A stretch of DNA of 41,801 bases from Microbacteriaceae bacterium (GTDB lineage: Bacteria > Actinomycetota > Actinomycetes > Actinomycetales > Microbacteriaceae): assembly GCA_014377425.1 (NCBI GenBank), contig JACMPQ010000060.1, forward strand, positions 1-41,801, in the 5' to 3' direction. The notes below the pieces were generated by a model. The model was not told the origin of the DNA. It did no database searches and saw only the letters and a list, made by a program, of their open reading frames with translations. Shown piece after piece: positions 41,449-41,801 of the stretch; within the stretch, counting starts at the first letter, position 1; every line of letters begins with the position of its first letter. The translations under genes were made by a program, and so were the position numbers.

Positions 41449-41801
41449 CTCTCATGGTGCACAGATTGCCGCCGAGAGTTAAAGGGGTTGCCAGTGGAGG
41501 CTAGGACGGCTACGGAGCGGCGCAGTACTCCTGATATGTAGATACTTGTGTCAAGCAGGCAGGGTGAAAGCGGCGTCTGGGATGATCGTTCCTGGGCGCC
41601 GCTTCTGCTGGTCAGCGGGGCCGGTGGTGTCGAACGTGTCGTTGTCGATGTCGATGTCGATGTCGATGTTCACGGTCAGGCTGATATGCGCGGGTTGGTT
41701 ACCGCAGGGCGAAGTGTTCGAGCTGGAGAGGTGCCGCGGGTCTAGAAATCGAGCGTCGCGTTGGCCGAGGCTGTCGCGGCTCATAGGTGTATAGCGGGTC
41801 A
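41449..41801. other. 353 bp without a supported gene
   Basis: Frames on both strands cross 41548-41794, but none has a recognisable pattern; their Val-Asp or Ile-Asp runs come from four copies of TCGATG at 41645-41668. The window ends here, so a gene entering from the right cannot be excluded. Confidence 0.5.

Noticed and set aside
41548-41794. Overlapping small frames on both strands with Val-Asp or Ile-Asp runs
   Set aside because: They are produced by four TCGATG repeats; neither strand shows a protein pattern or a ribosome site.

Overview
The window looks like chromosomal DNA of a Microbacteriaceae actinobacterium, probably cold-adapted. The support is high GC, frequent GTG starts, the sepX-rimJ-galU / 5-FCL-fmdB-mscL neighbourhood typical of Actinobacteria, a small DUF7882-type protein that I know only from this family, and a rhodopsin with the marks of the CryoRhodopsin group. 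I cannot name genus or species.

Layout. 0-7 kb: the end of an SDR gene, a small PLDc_N-type membrane protein, and a class I ribonucleotide reductase operon (nrdA, nrdB) read leftwards. Its small subunit has Chlamydia-type class Ic residues, two NrdR boxes lie upstream, and the redox tail of NrdA sits in the -1 frame behind a GGGAAAC heptamer. Then come an MFS exporter, an aldo/keto reductase and tRNA-Ala(CGC). 7-16.4 kb: the divisome/cell-envelope block (SepX/GlpR, RimJ-like acetyltransferase, GalU; divergently 5-FCL, FmdB, MscL), a large degenerate helicase-like protein with a coupled small protein, and a quinone oxidoreductase. 16.5-27.3 kb: an accessory catabolic island of seven tightly packed leftward genes (amidase, two permeases, CE4 deacetylase-like hydrolase, ureohydrolase, two SDRs), a divergent PucR-type regulator, a third permease and a GlcG/HbpS protein. 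It probably takes up and breaks down a nitrogenous compound.

27.4-33.8 kb: a membrane-anchored esterase, decayed remnants of a stress/holin-type gene and a YihY gene, then the most interesting locus: a 109-aa DUF7882-like protein followed by a seven-helix rhodopsin with an E-A-E motif and an arginine near the cytoplasmic end of helix B. A double-hotdog thioesterase with a shifted C-terminus and an NmrA-type gene broken at a C7/G7 tract follow. 33.9-38.2 kb: an intact methylcitrate-cycle operon under a GntR/FCD regulator (regulator-prpD-prpB-prpC). 38.3-41.8 kb: a decaying region with a deleted enoyl-CoA hydratase, a biotin-carrier fragment broken at a G8 tract, a TetR regulator, a metallo-beta-lactamase-fold gene with one in-frame stop, and two small proteins.

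Frameshifts and stops concentrate in the last 13 kb. Some are accompanied by real deletions, so gene decay is at work, but several lie in homopolymers and assembly error must be excluded first. All database-type statements are from memory; no search was run.
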